A stretch of DNA of 64,000 nt from Limnohabitans_A sp048020265 (GTDB taxonomy: Bacteria; Pseudomonadota; Gammaproteobacteria; Burkholderiales; Burkholderiaceae_C), in contig NZ_CP171843.1 in the NCBI RefSeq assembly GCF_048020265.1, positions 2,666,001 through 2,730,000 of the forward strand, written 5' to 3'. The translations under genes and the position numbers were made by a program. The notes beneath the pieces are model-generated. The model did not search any database. It had not been told where the DNA came from and was given only the letters and a program-made list of their open reading frames with translations. Position 1 is the first letter of the stretch. Every line of letters begins with the position of its first letter. Below, one piece after another: positions 7,994-15,437 of the stretch.

Positions 7994-8899
7994 ATGAGCC
8001 AAATCGCTGCCAAAACCTACGATGCCACCCCCGCCAAGAAAGTCGCCTTTTTGGGCCTGGGCGTGATGGGCTACCCCATGGCCGGGCACCTGGCCCGCGC
8101 CGGGCACCACGTCACCGTGTACAACCGCAGCGCCGCCAAGGCCGCTGCATGGGCCGCCGAATGCCCTGGCAACGCCACTGCCCCCACCCCGCGTGAAGCG
8201 GCAGCGGGTGCCGACATCGTGTTTGCCTGCGTGGGCAACGATGCCGACTTGCGCAGCGTGGTCTTGGGGGCAGATGGCGCTTTTGCCGGCATGAAGCCCG
8301 GCGCAATTTTTGTGGACCACACCACGGCCTCGGCCTCCGTCGCCCGGGAGTTGTCGGCGCAAGCGCAAAAACAGGGCCTGCAGTTCATCGATGCCCCCGT
8401 CTCAGGGGGCCAGGCTGGCGCACAGAACGGCCTGCTCACCGTCATGTGCGGTGGCGACGCTGCCGCCTTTGACGCCGTCAAGCCCGTGGGCATGGCTTTC
8501 TCTCGCGCTTTCACCTTGCTGGGCGAATCCGGTGCGGGCCAGCTGGCCAAAATGGTCAACCAGATTTGCATTGCCGGTCTGGTGCAGGGCCTGTCTGAAG
8601 CGATTGCCTTTGGCCAGCAAGCCGGGCTGGACATGCACCAGGTGCTGGACGTGATCGGTAAAGGCGCGGCCCAAAGCTGGCAGATGGACAACCGCGGCAA
8701 GACCATGGCCGACGACAAATTCGAATTCGGTTTTGCGGTGGACTGGATGCGCAAGGACCTGGGCCTGGTGCTGGACGAAGCCAAGCGCAACGGTGCCCGC
8801 CTGCCTGTGACCGCCCTGGTCGATCAGTTTTACGCCGATGTGCAAAAAATGGGCGGCGGCCGCTGGGACACCTCCAGCCTGATCCGCCGCTTGCGCTGA
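7994..8899 (+). CDS. NAD(P)-dependent beta-hydroxyacid dehydrogenase (3-hydroxyisobutyrate dehydrogenase family)
   Basis: A 301-residue enzyme of the 3-hydroxyisobutyrate / tartronate-semialdehyde reductase family. It has an N-terminal Rossmann motif FLGLGVMGYPMAGHLARAG, the substrate-loop DAPVSGGQAGAQNG, and the catalytic Lys in AKMVNQICIAG. The C-terminal helical domain is complete. The family covers 3-hydroxyisobutyrate, 2-hydroxy-3-oxopropionate and succinic semialdehyde reduction, and sequence alone does not choose. It is a single gene on its strand, ending before the bidirectional terminator at 8956-8985. Confidence 0.88.
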   Translation: MSQIAAKTYDATPAKKVAFLGLGVMGYPMAGHLARAGHHVTVYNRSAAKAAAWAAECPGNATAPTPREAAAGADIVFACVGNDADLRSVVLGADGAFAGMKPGAIFVDHTTASASVARELSAQAQKQGLQFIDAPVSGGQAGAQNGLLTVMCGGDAAAFDAVKPVGMAFSRAFTLLGESGAGQLAKMVNQICIAGLVQGLSEAIAFGQQAGLDMHQVLDVIGKGAAQSWQMDNRGKTMADDKFEFGFAVDWMRKDLGLVLDEAKRNGARLPVTALVDQFYADVQKMGGGRWDTSSLIRRLR

Positions 8900-8955
8900 G
8901 CGGCTAACCATAGGTCATCGCCAGCCGCTCAGCACGGCTGAGATGGCCTTGGCAA

Positions 8956-8985
8956 AAAAAGAGCGGCCCACAGGCCGCTCTTTTT
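8956..8985. terminator. Bidirectional intrinsic terminator
   Basis: AAAAAGAGCGGCC (8956-8968), a CACA loop and GGCCGCTCTTTTT (8973-8985) form a perfect stem with A and T tracts on both sides. It serves the convergent dehydrogenase gene (+) and dolP (-). Confidence 0.93.
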
Positions 8986-9003
8986 CGTGGCGCTTGTCCG
9001 GTG

Positions 9004-9630
9004 TTACTTGGACAGCGGTGGCTGGCTCAAGCGCTTGAGCTCTTCTTCCGAAATCTCATCGAACACGCGCACAACTTTGGTCACACCGCCGATACCGCGC
9101 ACGATGTCGCTGGCACGTTTGGCTTCGCGGGCGGTCACACGGCCCATCAAATACACGATACCCCGCTCGGTGACCACCTTGATCGAGTTGACCTGCAGGT
9201 CTTTGGCGTCGATGAAGGCAGCCTTGACCTGGCTGGTGGTCACCGTGTCTTTGGAACGCTGTGTCAGGCTGCTGGGGGGTGCCACAGCCAAGTCGTTCAC
9301 CACAGACTGCACGTTTTCCTGACTTTGCGCCAATTTCTCAGCGCGGTCCTTGTCGGCTTGCGTGCGGGCCTCGCCGCTGAGCAGCACCTTGCGGTTGAAG
9401 CTGGTCACATTCAGGTGAACTCGCTCACCCAACTCCTGGCGCACGGCGCTGGCCACTTTGAGCTCGATGCCCTCGTCTTCCACCTGAGCACCCGTGGTGC
9501 GACGGTCGGTGGCCACGATGCCCGTCATGACCGCTCCGCCCATGATCAAGGGGGCGCATCCGGAAAGCGCCGTCAGGGCGGTGGCCAAAACCAAACCGGA
9601 CAAAGCCAAGGACTGAAGATTGCGTTTCAT
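9004..9630 (-). CDS. dolP: Outer-membrane BON-domain lipoprotein DolP (YraP)
   Basis: A 208-residue lipoprotein: signal peptide with the lipobox LSGC near residue 24, then two BON domains (about residues 50-120 and 125-195), which bind anionic phospholipid. The post-Cys segment APLIMGGAVMTG is characteristic of DolP/YraP, a protein that supports outer-membrane integrity and BAM function. The start codon directly abuts the diaA stop (TAA then ATG), so the two are translationally linked. The diaA-dolP order with yraN upstream matches the E. coli yraN-diaA-dolP arrangement. Confidence 0.9.
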   Translation of the reverse strand: MKRNLQSLALSGLVLATALTALSGCAPLIMGGAVMTGIVATDRRTTGAQVEDEGIELKVASAVRQELGERVHLNVTSFNRKVLLSGEARTQADKDRAEKLAQSQENVQSVVNDLAVAPPSSLTQRSKDTVTTSQVKAAFIDAKDLQVNSIKVVTERGIVYLMGRVTAREAKRASDIVRGIGGVTKVVRVFDEISEEELKRLSQPPLSK

Positions 9631-10215
9631 TTAAACAGGCTCCTGTTCACCCAACAACTGGGTGTCAATTCCATCACACAGACAGTGCAGCACCAGGTGC
9701 TGCACCTCACGAATTCTTGCCGCCCGCTCGTGCGGCACGCACACATGCACATCGGTTTCACGCAACTGGCGGGCCAGACCACCGCCATGGTGACCAGTCA
9801 AGGCCAGCACCGTCATTTCGCGGTCATGGGCGGCCTGAACCGCGTCGATCAGGGCGGGCTCGGCGCCATCGGCACTGATGAGTACCAGCACATCACCGGT
9901 TTGGCCCAGGGCCAACACCTGCCGCGCCAAGGCCTGACCATCGGGCCAACGGGTCGCCGTCAGGGTATCCGAAGACAAAGCCATCGCCGCCAAACCCGGA
10001 CGTTCACGCTCAAAACCGCCCACCAGCAAATTCGCCAGGTACTGGGCAAGTGCAGTCGATGGGCCCAAGCCACCGACCAGAACTTTGCCACCCCCTGTGA
10101 CGCAGGCCAGAACAGCCTGGACGGCCGCATCCACAGGCTTGGCCAAGGTCTCGGCCACCTGGTAGTGCAGATCTGCACTGTCGATGAAATGTTGTTGGAT
10201 TCGAAGGTCTAGCAT
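9631..10215 (-). CDS. diaA: SIS-domain protein DiaA / phosphoheptose isomerase-like
   Basis: A 194-residue single SIS-domain protein resembling GmhA and DiaA. DiaA binds DnaA and promotes timely replication initiation, while GmhA makes heptose 7-phosphate. The phosphosugar-binding fold is seen in GGKVLVGGLGPSTALAQ and DVLVLISADG. Synteny (yraN before, dolP after) favours DiaA over GmhA. The loop that is GxS-rich in isomerases reads GGLGPST here, so catalytic activity should not be assumed. Confidence 0.85.
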   Translation of the reverse strand: MLDLRIQQHFIDSADLHYQVAETLAKPVDAAVQAVLACVTGGGKVLVGGLGPSTALAQYLANLLVGGFERERPGLAAMALSSDTLTATRWPDGQALARQVLALGQTGDVLVLISADGAEPALIDAVQAAHDREMTVLALTGHHGGGLARQLRETDVHVCVPHERAARIREVQHLVLHCLCDGIDTQLLGEQEPV

Positions 10216-10280
10216 GCGCTGAGGATGATAACCCCGCCCACAGCGCTGCCGCCCTGAAATACAGTTTTTTACCCGGGATT

Positions 10281-10667
10281 TCAGGCGGCATCAAAAGCCG
10301 CTTGCAACCATTGCGGACCGGTCAGCTCGATGGTCACCACATCAAACCGTGCAGGAGGCAGTTGACGCCAACGCAAGAGGTAGTGTTGGGCTGCAAAAAT
10401 GATGCGCCTTTGTTTGACATGCCCGATGCTCGCCGCTGCCCCACCATGGTCGGTGCGGCTGCGTTTTCTGACCTCGACAAACACCACCGTGCCATCGGCG
10501 GCCTGCATGATCAGGTCGATTTCGCCGCCGCCACGGCCAGGCGTCCGATAATTGCGCTGCAGCAAGCGCAAACCACGCGCCTGCAAATAGGCCAGCGCCT
10601 CGTCTTCGCCCGCATCACCACGGGCTTTGGTGGTCTGGCCCACCTTGTCTTTTTTGAGGAATTGCAT
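10281..10667 (-). CDS. yraN: YraN family protein (UPF0102, endonuclease-like fold)
   Basis: A 128-residue UPF0102 protein with a predicted Holliday-junction-resolvase/restriction-endonuclease-like core. RGDAGEDEALAYL, GGGEIDLIM and VFVEVRKRS reproduce the E..D..ExK-type pattern. In most YraN proteins the last motif is VEVK; here the Lys position reads Arg (VEVRKR). The chosen ATG at 10667 is preceded on its own strand by GAGAGGG. That ATG shares base 10667 with the start codon of the divergent rsmI gene. The biochemical function is not established. Confidence 0.9.
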   Translation of the reverse strand: MQFLKKDKVGQTTKARGDAGEDEALAYLQARGLRLLQRNYRTPGRGGGEIDLIMQAADGTVVFVEVRKRSRTDHGGAAASIGHVKQRRIIFAAQHYLLRWRQLPPARFDVVTIELTGPQWLQAAFDAA

Positions 10668-11581
10668 TGACGCCCTCTCCCTTGTCTGTCTCGTTCGCCA
10701 AAGCCCTGGAGGCCGCGCACGACGCTGCCGGATCGCAAAACCACCCGGCCAGCACACTGTATGTCGTGGCGACCCCGATTGGCAACCTCGCCGACATCAG
10801 CCTGCGTGCCTTGCACGTCTTGTCCCGGGTGGATGCTGTGGCCTGCGAAGACACCCGCCACACCCAGCAGCTGCTCAGGGCCTACGGCCTGGACCGCCCC
10901 GGCTCACAGCTGTTGGCGGTGCACCAGCACAACGAGACACAAGCCGCACAAAATGTAATCACCCGCCTGGGCCAGGGCGAGCGGGTGGCGTATGTGAGCG
11001 ATGCAGGCACCCCCGCCATCAGCGACCCCGGTGCCCGGCTGGTGAACGCCGTGCGCCAGGCTGGTTACCGCGTGTTGCCCCTGCCAGGGGCCAGCAGTGT
11101 GACCACCGCGCTCAGCGCCTCGGGCATGACGGGTGACGACGGCTTTGTGTTTGCGGGCTTTTTGCCCAGCAAGTCGGCCGAGCGTGCACGCGCCGTGCAA
11201 ACCTTGGCTGTGGAGAGTCGGGCCGTGGTGCTGCTGGAGGCGCCGCACCGCATCGAAGCCTTGGCACAAGCACTGTCGGTGCTCGGCGAGCGCCCCATCA
11301 CCGTGGGGCGCGAGCTGACCAAGCAATTTGAGCAAATCGAGACCCTCAGCGCTCAGGCCTTGCCCGGCTGGCTGGCTGAAAAACCCGAGCGTCAGCGCGG
11401 TGAGTTTGTGCTGGTGCTGCACGACGCGCCTGTGCCGGCATCTGCAGGCGAAGGCCTGCGGGTGTTGCAAGTGCTGTTGCCCGAACTGCCCCTGAAAACC
11501 GCAGTCAAGCTCGCCGCCGAGATCACGGGAGAGTCCAAAAACGAGCTCTACGACAAGGCCTTGGCGCTAAAGAACGGCTGA
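10667..11581 (+). CDS. rsmI: 16S rRNA (cytidine-1402-2'-O)-methyltransferase RsmI
   Basis: About 304 residues of a tetrapyrrole-methylase-fold enzyme that 2'-O-methylates C1402 in the ribosomal decoding centre with SAM. Diagnostic motifs are LYVVATPIGNLADIS, ACEDTRHTQ and SDAGTPAISDPG. The start is taken as TTG 10667 because GAGGA (10656-10660) lies six bases upstream; there is no in-frame ATG before the conserved LYVVATPIGN. TTG 10682 is a weaker alternative. The ribosome site lies inside the yraN coding sequence, and the two divergent start codons overlap by one base. Confidence 0.9.
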   Translation: MTPSPLSVSFAKALEAAHDAAGSQNHPASTLYVVATPIGNLADISLRALHVLSRVDAVACEDTRHTQQLLRAYGLDRPGSQLLAVHQHNETQAAQNVITRLGQGERVAYVSDAGTPAISDPGARLVNAVRQAGYRVLPLPGASSVTTALSASGMTGDDGFVFAGFLPSKSAERARAVQTLAVESRAVVLLEAPHRIEALAQALSVLGERPITVGRELTKQFEQIETLSAQALPGWLAEKPERQRGEFVLVLHDAPVPASAGEGLRVLQVLLPELPLKTAVKLAAEITGESKNELYDKALALKNG

Positions 11582-11649
11582 GCGCGACTGCTTGCACAAC
11601 ATCCGCACGGCTTTAGGGGCGAGCCCTTGCTCGCAAATCTCAAAGGGTG

Positions 11650-12558
11650 TCAGCGCTTGCGCAAACCCAGCCACATAACGGTGGCCACCACCACGAGGGC
11701 ACCGACCAATTGCATGACGGCGATCGATTGCCCCAACACCGCCCAGGCCAGCACCAAGGCAAAAACGGGCTCCACATTCATGATGGCCGAATTACCCACC
11801 ACGCCGAGTTTGGGCAGTACGGTGAACATGATGGTGAAGGCCGTGCCGTACAAAAACGTCAGCAAGCCCAAACCCCACCAACCCGCGCTGGCGTTGGGCA
11901 GGTGCAAACCCTCTTGCGTCAGCGCCACCACAGCCGCCAGGACCCCCACGGTGGCCATGGTGGTGAACGTGCGCAAGCGGCCATCGACATCGCTGGTTTC
12001 GTGCTGGGTGAACACCAAAGCCAGCCCGAAGGTGGCCGACGCCGCCAAGGCAAAGGCCACGCCCACTCCGATCTGCTGCCACTGCTGGGCCGCACCCAGC
12101 CCTGAAGCCGCACCGAACACATCAAGTGCCAGCGCCAAGCCCGCCATGAGAACCGGCATCGCCAGCAACACCGCACGCTCGGGGCGGTGACCGTACAAGA
12201 CACGCGCCCACAAAGCGGTGGACAAGGGGTACGTGTTGAAGGCCAACAAAGCCAAGGCCACTGGCAAACGGGCAACCGCTGAATACAGGCAAACGCTTTG
12301 CACCGAGATCAGCAGGCCAATGAGAGGCAAATAACGCCGACTGCGCGGGGTGAACTGTATTGCCACTTTTTGCTGCCACAAAATCAAGGCCACCACACCG
12401 GCGGTGATGAGGCTGCGAAAAGTCACCGCCGTCACCACGTCCACCCCATGGTTGAAAGCGGTGCGGGCGGCCACGTGGTTGGCCCCCATCATGAAAGCGA
12501 TCAACAGCAGCGTAGCAAAAGCCGCCCCCGTCAAACCCGATTTGTTGGCAGAAGTCAT
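11650..12558 (-). CDS. EamA/DMT-family membrane transporter
   Basis: About 302 residues with ten hydrophobic segments arranged as two EamA repeats, typical of drug/metabolite exporters in the inner membrane. The start at 12558 lies 4 bases after the stop of the ketopantoate-reductase-like gene, so it is the last gene of a three-gene operon (aldolase, reductase, exporter). Substrate unknown; export of an intermediate or product of the two enzymes is a possibility. Confidence 0.85.
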   Translation of the reverse strand: MTSANKSGLTGAAFATLLLIAFMMGANHVAARTAFNHGVDVVTAVTFRSLITAGVVALILWQQKVAIQFTPRSRRYLPLIGLLISVQSVCLYSAVARLPVALALLAFNTYPLSTALWARVLYGHRPERAVLLAMPVLMAGLALALDVFGAASGLGAAQQWQQIGVGVAFALAASATFGLALVFTQHETSDVDGRLRTFTTMATVGVLAAVVALTQEGLHLPNASAGWWGLGLLTFLYGTAFTIMFTVLPKLGVVGNSAIMNVEPVFALVLAWAVLGQSIAVMQLVGALVVVATVMWLGLRKR

Positions 12559-12562
12559 GCGT

Positions 12563-13576
12563 TCATTGTGCAGGGTACAGGCCCAAGCCCCTGGCATGCA
12601 GGCGACTGAGGCCCAGCAGTGCATCGATGAATGGCGTGGCGACCCCGGTCAGTTGGCCCAGTTCGCGCACCGCGCCCACCAGCGCATCGAGCTCGACCGG
12701 TTTGCCCGACTGCACGTCTTGCAGCATGGAGGTGCGGAACGCACCCAGCTTGCGCGTGACCGCGTGGCGGTCTTCGGGTTGCTGCTCGATGGGAATGCCG
12801 ACGCACGCGCCGATGGCCTTGGCTTCGAGCATCATCGCCGACACAAAGCTGCGCACCAGTTCGTCGTCCAAAATCCGGTCGGTGGTGGCTCCGGTGAAGG
12901 CACTGATCGGGTTGATCGTCATGTTGCCCCAGAGCTTGTACCAAATGTCTTTCTGGATTTGTGGCGACAGCGTGGCGTTGAAGCCCGCCAGGCGCAACAG
13001 TGCGTGCAGCGCCTGCACCCTCGGTGTGCTCTCGCCCGAAGGTTCGCCCACAATCAAACCGTCGCCAAAGTGGTGACGAACGACGCCGGGCGCATCGACC
13101 GAGCAACTGGCATGCACCACGCAGCCGATGATGTGCGCGGCAGGCAGGGCCTGAGCAATTTCGCCTTGCGGGTCCACAGAAGCCAATGCACGGTCTGCCA
13201 CCGGCCCGCCAAAGCCTTGCAAAAACCACCACGGCACACCATTCATGGCTGTCAGCACCACGGTGCGGGGACCGATCAACGGGTCTACCTGCTGCGCCAC
13301 CGAAACCAATGCGGGGGCCTTGACCGCGATCACCACCAGATCCTGCACGCCCAGTACGGCAGCGTCGTTGCTCGCGTTCACCGGCACGGTGAGCAACTCA
13401 CCGCCTTGATGCAATTGCAAGCCCTGCTGCTGCAAAGCTTGAAGCGTGTCCCCGCGTGCCAATACGCTGAGCTGCGCACCAGCACGGGCCAGGTGCACGC
13501 CCATCCAGCCGCCGATGGCCCCTGCACCCACGATGGCGATTTTTTGGAAAGGCATCTCGTTCATCTTGTCGCTCAT
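12563..13576 (-). CDS. 2-dehydropantoate 2-reductase family protein (PanE/ApbA-like)
   Basis: A 337-residue oxidoreductase with an N-terminal NADPH fold (IAIVGAGAIGGWMG) and the C-terminal ApbA domain carrying the conserved KLWGNMTINPISAFTG segment. True PanE reduces ketopantoate in pantothenate synthesis. Many paralogues act on other 2-oxoacids, and this copy sits between an aldolase and an exporter rather than with pan genes. ATG 13576 is chosen because it overlaps the aldolase stop (ATGA); GTG 13585 and ATG 13564/13555 are alternatives. At about 337 residues it is somewhat longer than E. coli PanE. Confidence 0.85.
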   Translation of the reverse strand: MSDKMNEMPFQKIAIVGAGAIGGWMGVHLARAGAQLSVLARGDTLQALQQQGLQLHQGGELLTVPVNASNDAAVLGVQDLVVIAVKAPALVSVAQQVDPLIGPRTVVLTAMNGVPWWFLQGFGGPVADRALASVDPQGEIAQALPAAHIIGCVVHASCSVDAPGVVRHHFGDGLIVGEPSGESTPRVQALHALLRLAGFNATLSPQIQKDIWYKLWGNMTINPISAFTGATTDRILDDELVRSFVSAMMLEAKAIGACVGIPIEQQPEDRHAVTRKLGAFRTSMLQDVQSGKPVELDALVGAVRELGQLTGVATPFIDALLGLSRLHARGLGLYPAQ

Positions 13577-14361
13577 GCGCGCCACCCTGTGTCTTGTTTG
13601 TCCATCTGGCGCACCAGTGCTTCAAAAACGTCCTGCCCGGCCCCATGGTTGGGGTTGAACTGCAGCGCGTCACGTGTGCATTTGGCGGCAATCGCCTCGG
13701 GCACGGGGATGGGTGTGCCCATGCTTTGCGTGGCCAGCTGGATTTCGCAGGCACGCTGCAACGTCCACAAGATCGCAAAGGTCTGCGGCAGTGTTTGACC
13801 CCAGGCCAGCAGGCCATGGTTGCGCAGGATCACAGCGGGCTTGTCGCCAATGCTTGTCAGCACGCGCGGCCCTTCCTCGGCATGAATGGTGATGCCCTCG
13901 AAGTCGTGGTATGCCACCATGCCGTGCAGCTGGGCCGAATAAAAGTTGCTTTGCGAGAGGCCGTCCTTCAGGCAGGCCACGGCCACACCCGCCGTGGTGT
14001 GGGTGTGCATCACGCAATGCGCGCCATTGATGCCGCCGTGCAGCGTGGCATGCACCACAAAGCCAGCCGGATTGACCTTGTAGGGCGAGCCGTCCAGCAC
14101 CTCGCCCGCCATGTTGATCTTGACCAGGTTGCTGGCCGTGACTTCGCTGTAGTGCAGGCCAAAGGGGTTGATCAGGAACTGCTTGTCACCGCCCGTCACG
14201 CTGTCGGGCAGCCGCACGGTGATGTGGTTGTAGATCATCTCGGTCCAGCCAAGCATGGCGAACACGCGGTAGCAAGCCGCCAACTGCAAGCGCGCTTGCC
14301 ACTCGTCTGGGTGCACCCGTGCTTGCAGCGAAGGCACCACGGGCTGTGGACATGGAAACAT
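13573..14361 (-). CDS. Class II aldolase/adducin family protein
   Basis: A 262-residue protein of the FucA/AraD/adducin fold, Zn-dependent aldolases, decarboxylases or epimerases. Metal-binding histidines are visible in MHTHTTAG and a later RNHGLLAWG. YNHITVRLP near residue 45 corresponds to the conserved SGNxSxR-like region. It is the first gene of the operon with the PanE-like and EamA genes (ATGA overlap with the former). The REP-like repeats lie directly upstream. The substrate is unknown; 3-oxo-tetronate or methylthioribulose phosphate enzymes belong to the same fold. Confidence 0.85.
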   Translation of the reverse strand: MFPCPQPVVPSLQARVHPDEWQARLQLAACYRVFAMLGWTEMIYNHITVRLPDSVTGGDKQFLINPFGLHYSEVTASNLVKINMAGEVLDGSPYKVNPAGFVVHATLHGGINGAHCVMHTHTTAGVAVACLKDGLSQSNFYSAQLHGMVAYHDFEGITIHAEEGPRVLTSIGDKPAVILRNHGLLAWGQTLPQTFAILWTLQRACEIQLATQSMGTPIPVPEAIAAKCTRDALQFNPNHGAGQDVFEALVRQMDKQDTGWRA

Positions 14362-14373
14362 CGTGATCTCCTT

Positions 14374-14443
14374 TTAATTGGGGTCAGAACCCAAAAGTTG
14401 ATTTGGTCGGCTGGCAGCCATTAATTGGGATCTGACCCCAATT
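14374..14443. repeat. Inverted pair of short palindrome-like repeats (REP/REPIN-like)
   Basis: TTAATTGGGGTCAGAACCCA (14374-14393) faces an inverted copy, TTAATTGGGATCTGACCCCA with following ATT (14421-14443). The reverse complement of the second matches the first over about 17 bases with one mismatch. The pair sits in the gap between hpaI and the aldolase gene. GGGGTCAGA-type intergenic palindromes are, to my knowledge, widespread in betaproteobacteria and linked to REP-associated tyrosine transposases. No transposase is seen here. Confidence 0.65.
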
Positions 14444-14454
14444 CATTCAATCGT

Positions 14455-15270
14455 TCAGTAGGTGCTGCCTTTGGCAGACACGGCTGCGGTGACTTCGGCT
14501 TTGAAGTGCGCGGCCAGTTCGGTGGTTTGGCGCATCAGGATTTGGGTGTCGAGCCCCACGGCCACAAACACCGCACCGAGCTTGAGGTAATGCGCGGCCA
14601 GCTGCCGATCAGGCGTGAGGATGCCGGGGGCCTTGCCCGCTTTGAGGATGCGGGCGATGGCGTCTTCAATCGCGGCCTGCACCTCAGGGTGTGCGGCATT
14701 GCCTACATGGCCCATGGAGGCCGAGAGGTCCGCCGGGCCAATGAACACGCCATCCACACCCGGCGTGGCGGCAATCGCGTCGAGGTTTTTCAAGGCTCGG
14801 CGCGACTCGACCTGCACGATCAGACAGACCTCTTCGTTGGCACGCTTGAAGTAGTCAGGGAAATGACCCCAGCGCGAAGCCCGGGCCCCGGCCATGCCGC
14901 GCACGCCGCCTTGGCCGTCGTCTTGGGGGTAACGCATGGCCTGCACCAGTTGCGCGGCCTGCTCGGGGGTTTCGACCATGGGCACCAAGATGTTTTGCGC
15001 GCCGAGGTCCAGGTATTGTTTGATGAGCGCGGTCTCGCCCACCGGCACGCGGGCCACCGGGTGGCTGACCGGGTAAGCGGCCAGGGTTTGCAGCTGGGCC
15101 TGGATGGTGCGCAAGTCATTGGGCGCGTGTTCGCCATCAATGACCAACCAATCGAACCCGGCCAGGGCACAGATTTCGGCGGTGTAGGCACTGCACAGGC
15201 CCATCCACAGACCGATTTGGGGCTGTTGGTTTTGCAGGGCTTTTTTGAAAAGATTCACCGGGGTGTTCAT
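14455..15270 (-). CDS. hpaI: 4-hydroxy-2-oxoheptanedioate aldolase
   Basis: Splits 4-hydroxy-2-oxoheptane-1,7-dioate into pyruvate and succinate semialdehyde, the last step of homoprotocatechuate meta-cleavage. The 271-residue protein has the HpcH/HpaI barrel with DGEHAPND (catalytic His), the Arg in VARVPVGE, the metal Glu in IVQVESRRAL, and GPADLSASMG. It is the most distal gene of the hpa operon and is separated from hpaH by 167 bases holding an imperfect hairpin, so its expression may be modulated relative to the rest. Confidence 0.93.
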   Translation of the reverse strand: MNTPVNLFKKALQNQQPQIGLWMGLCSAYTAEICALAGFDWLVIDGEHAPNDLRTIQAQLQTLAAYPVSHPVARVPVGETALIKQYLDLGAQNILVPMVETPEQAAQLVQAMRYPQDDGQGGVRGMAGARASRWGHFPDYFKRANEEVCLIVQVESRRALKNLDAIAATPGVDGVFIGPADLSASMGHVGNAAHPEVQAAIEDAIARILKAGKAPGILTPDRQLAAHYLKLGAVFVAVGLDTQILMRQTTELAAHFKAEVTAAVSAKGSTY

Positions 15271-15314
15271 GGGACGTTTCCTCGTTTTAAAGGGATGAAG
15301 GCTTGCAGGTTATT

Positions 15315-15386
15315 GGGGACAGGGTGGTGGCTCGGGCGATGTGGCAAAGCGAAGCGCCTCTGAGCCTGGGCCGCCACCCCGTCCCC
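15315..15386. repeat. Imperfect long inverted repeat between hpaH and hpaI
   Basis: GGGGACAGGGTGGTGGC (15315-15331) pairs with GCCGCCACCCCGTCCCC (15370-15386), 15 of 17 positions complementary, with a 38-base loop. It fills the only sizeable gap in the hpa operon. It could act as an attenuator, an RNA-processing or stabilising hairpin, or be a dispersed intergenic element. There is no T tract for a simple terminator. Confidence 0.55.
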
Positions 15387-15437
15387 AGCAGCCTCCCGCT
15401 ATTGCAAGGCGAAGCCACTTCAGGCACATCCCAAGGC

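Noticed and set aside
13577..13585. GTG start of the PanE-like gene
   Set aside because: The ATG that overlaps the aldolase stop gives better coupling and the extra residues are not conserved-looking.
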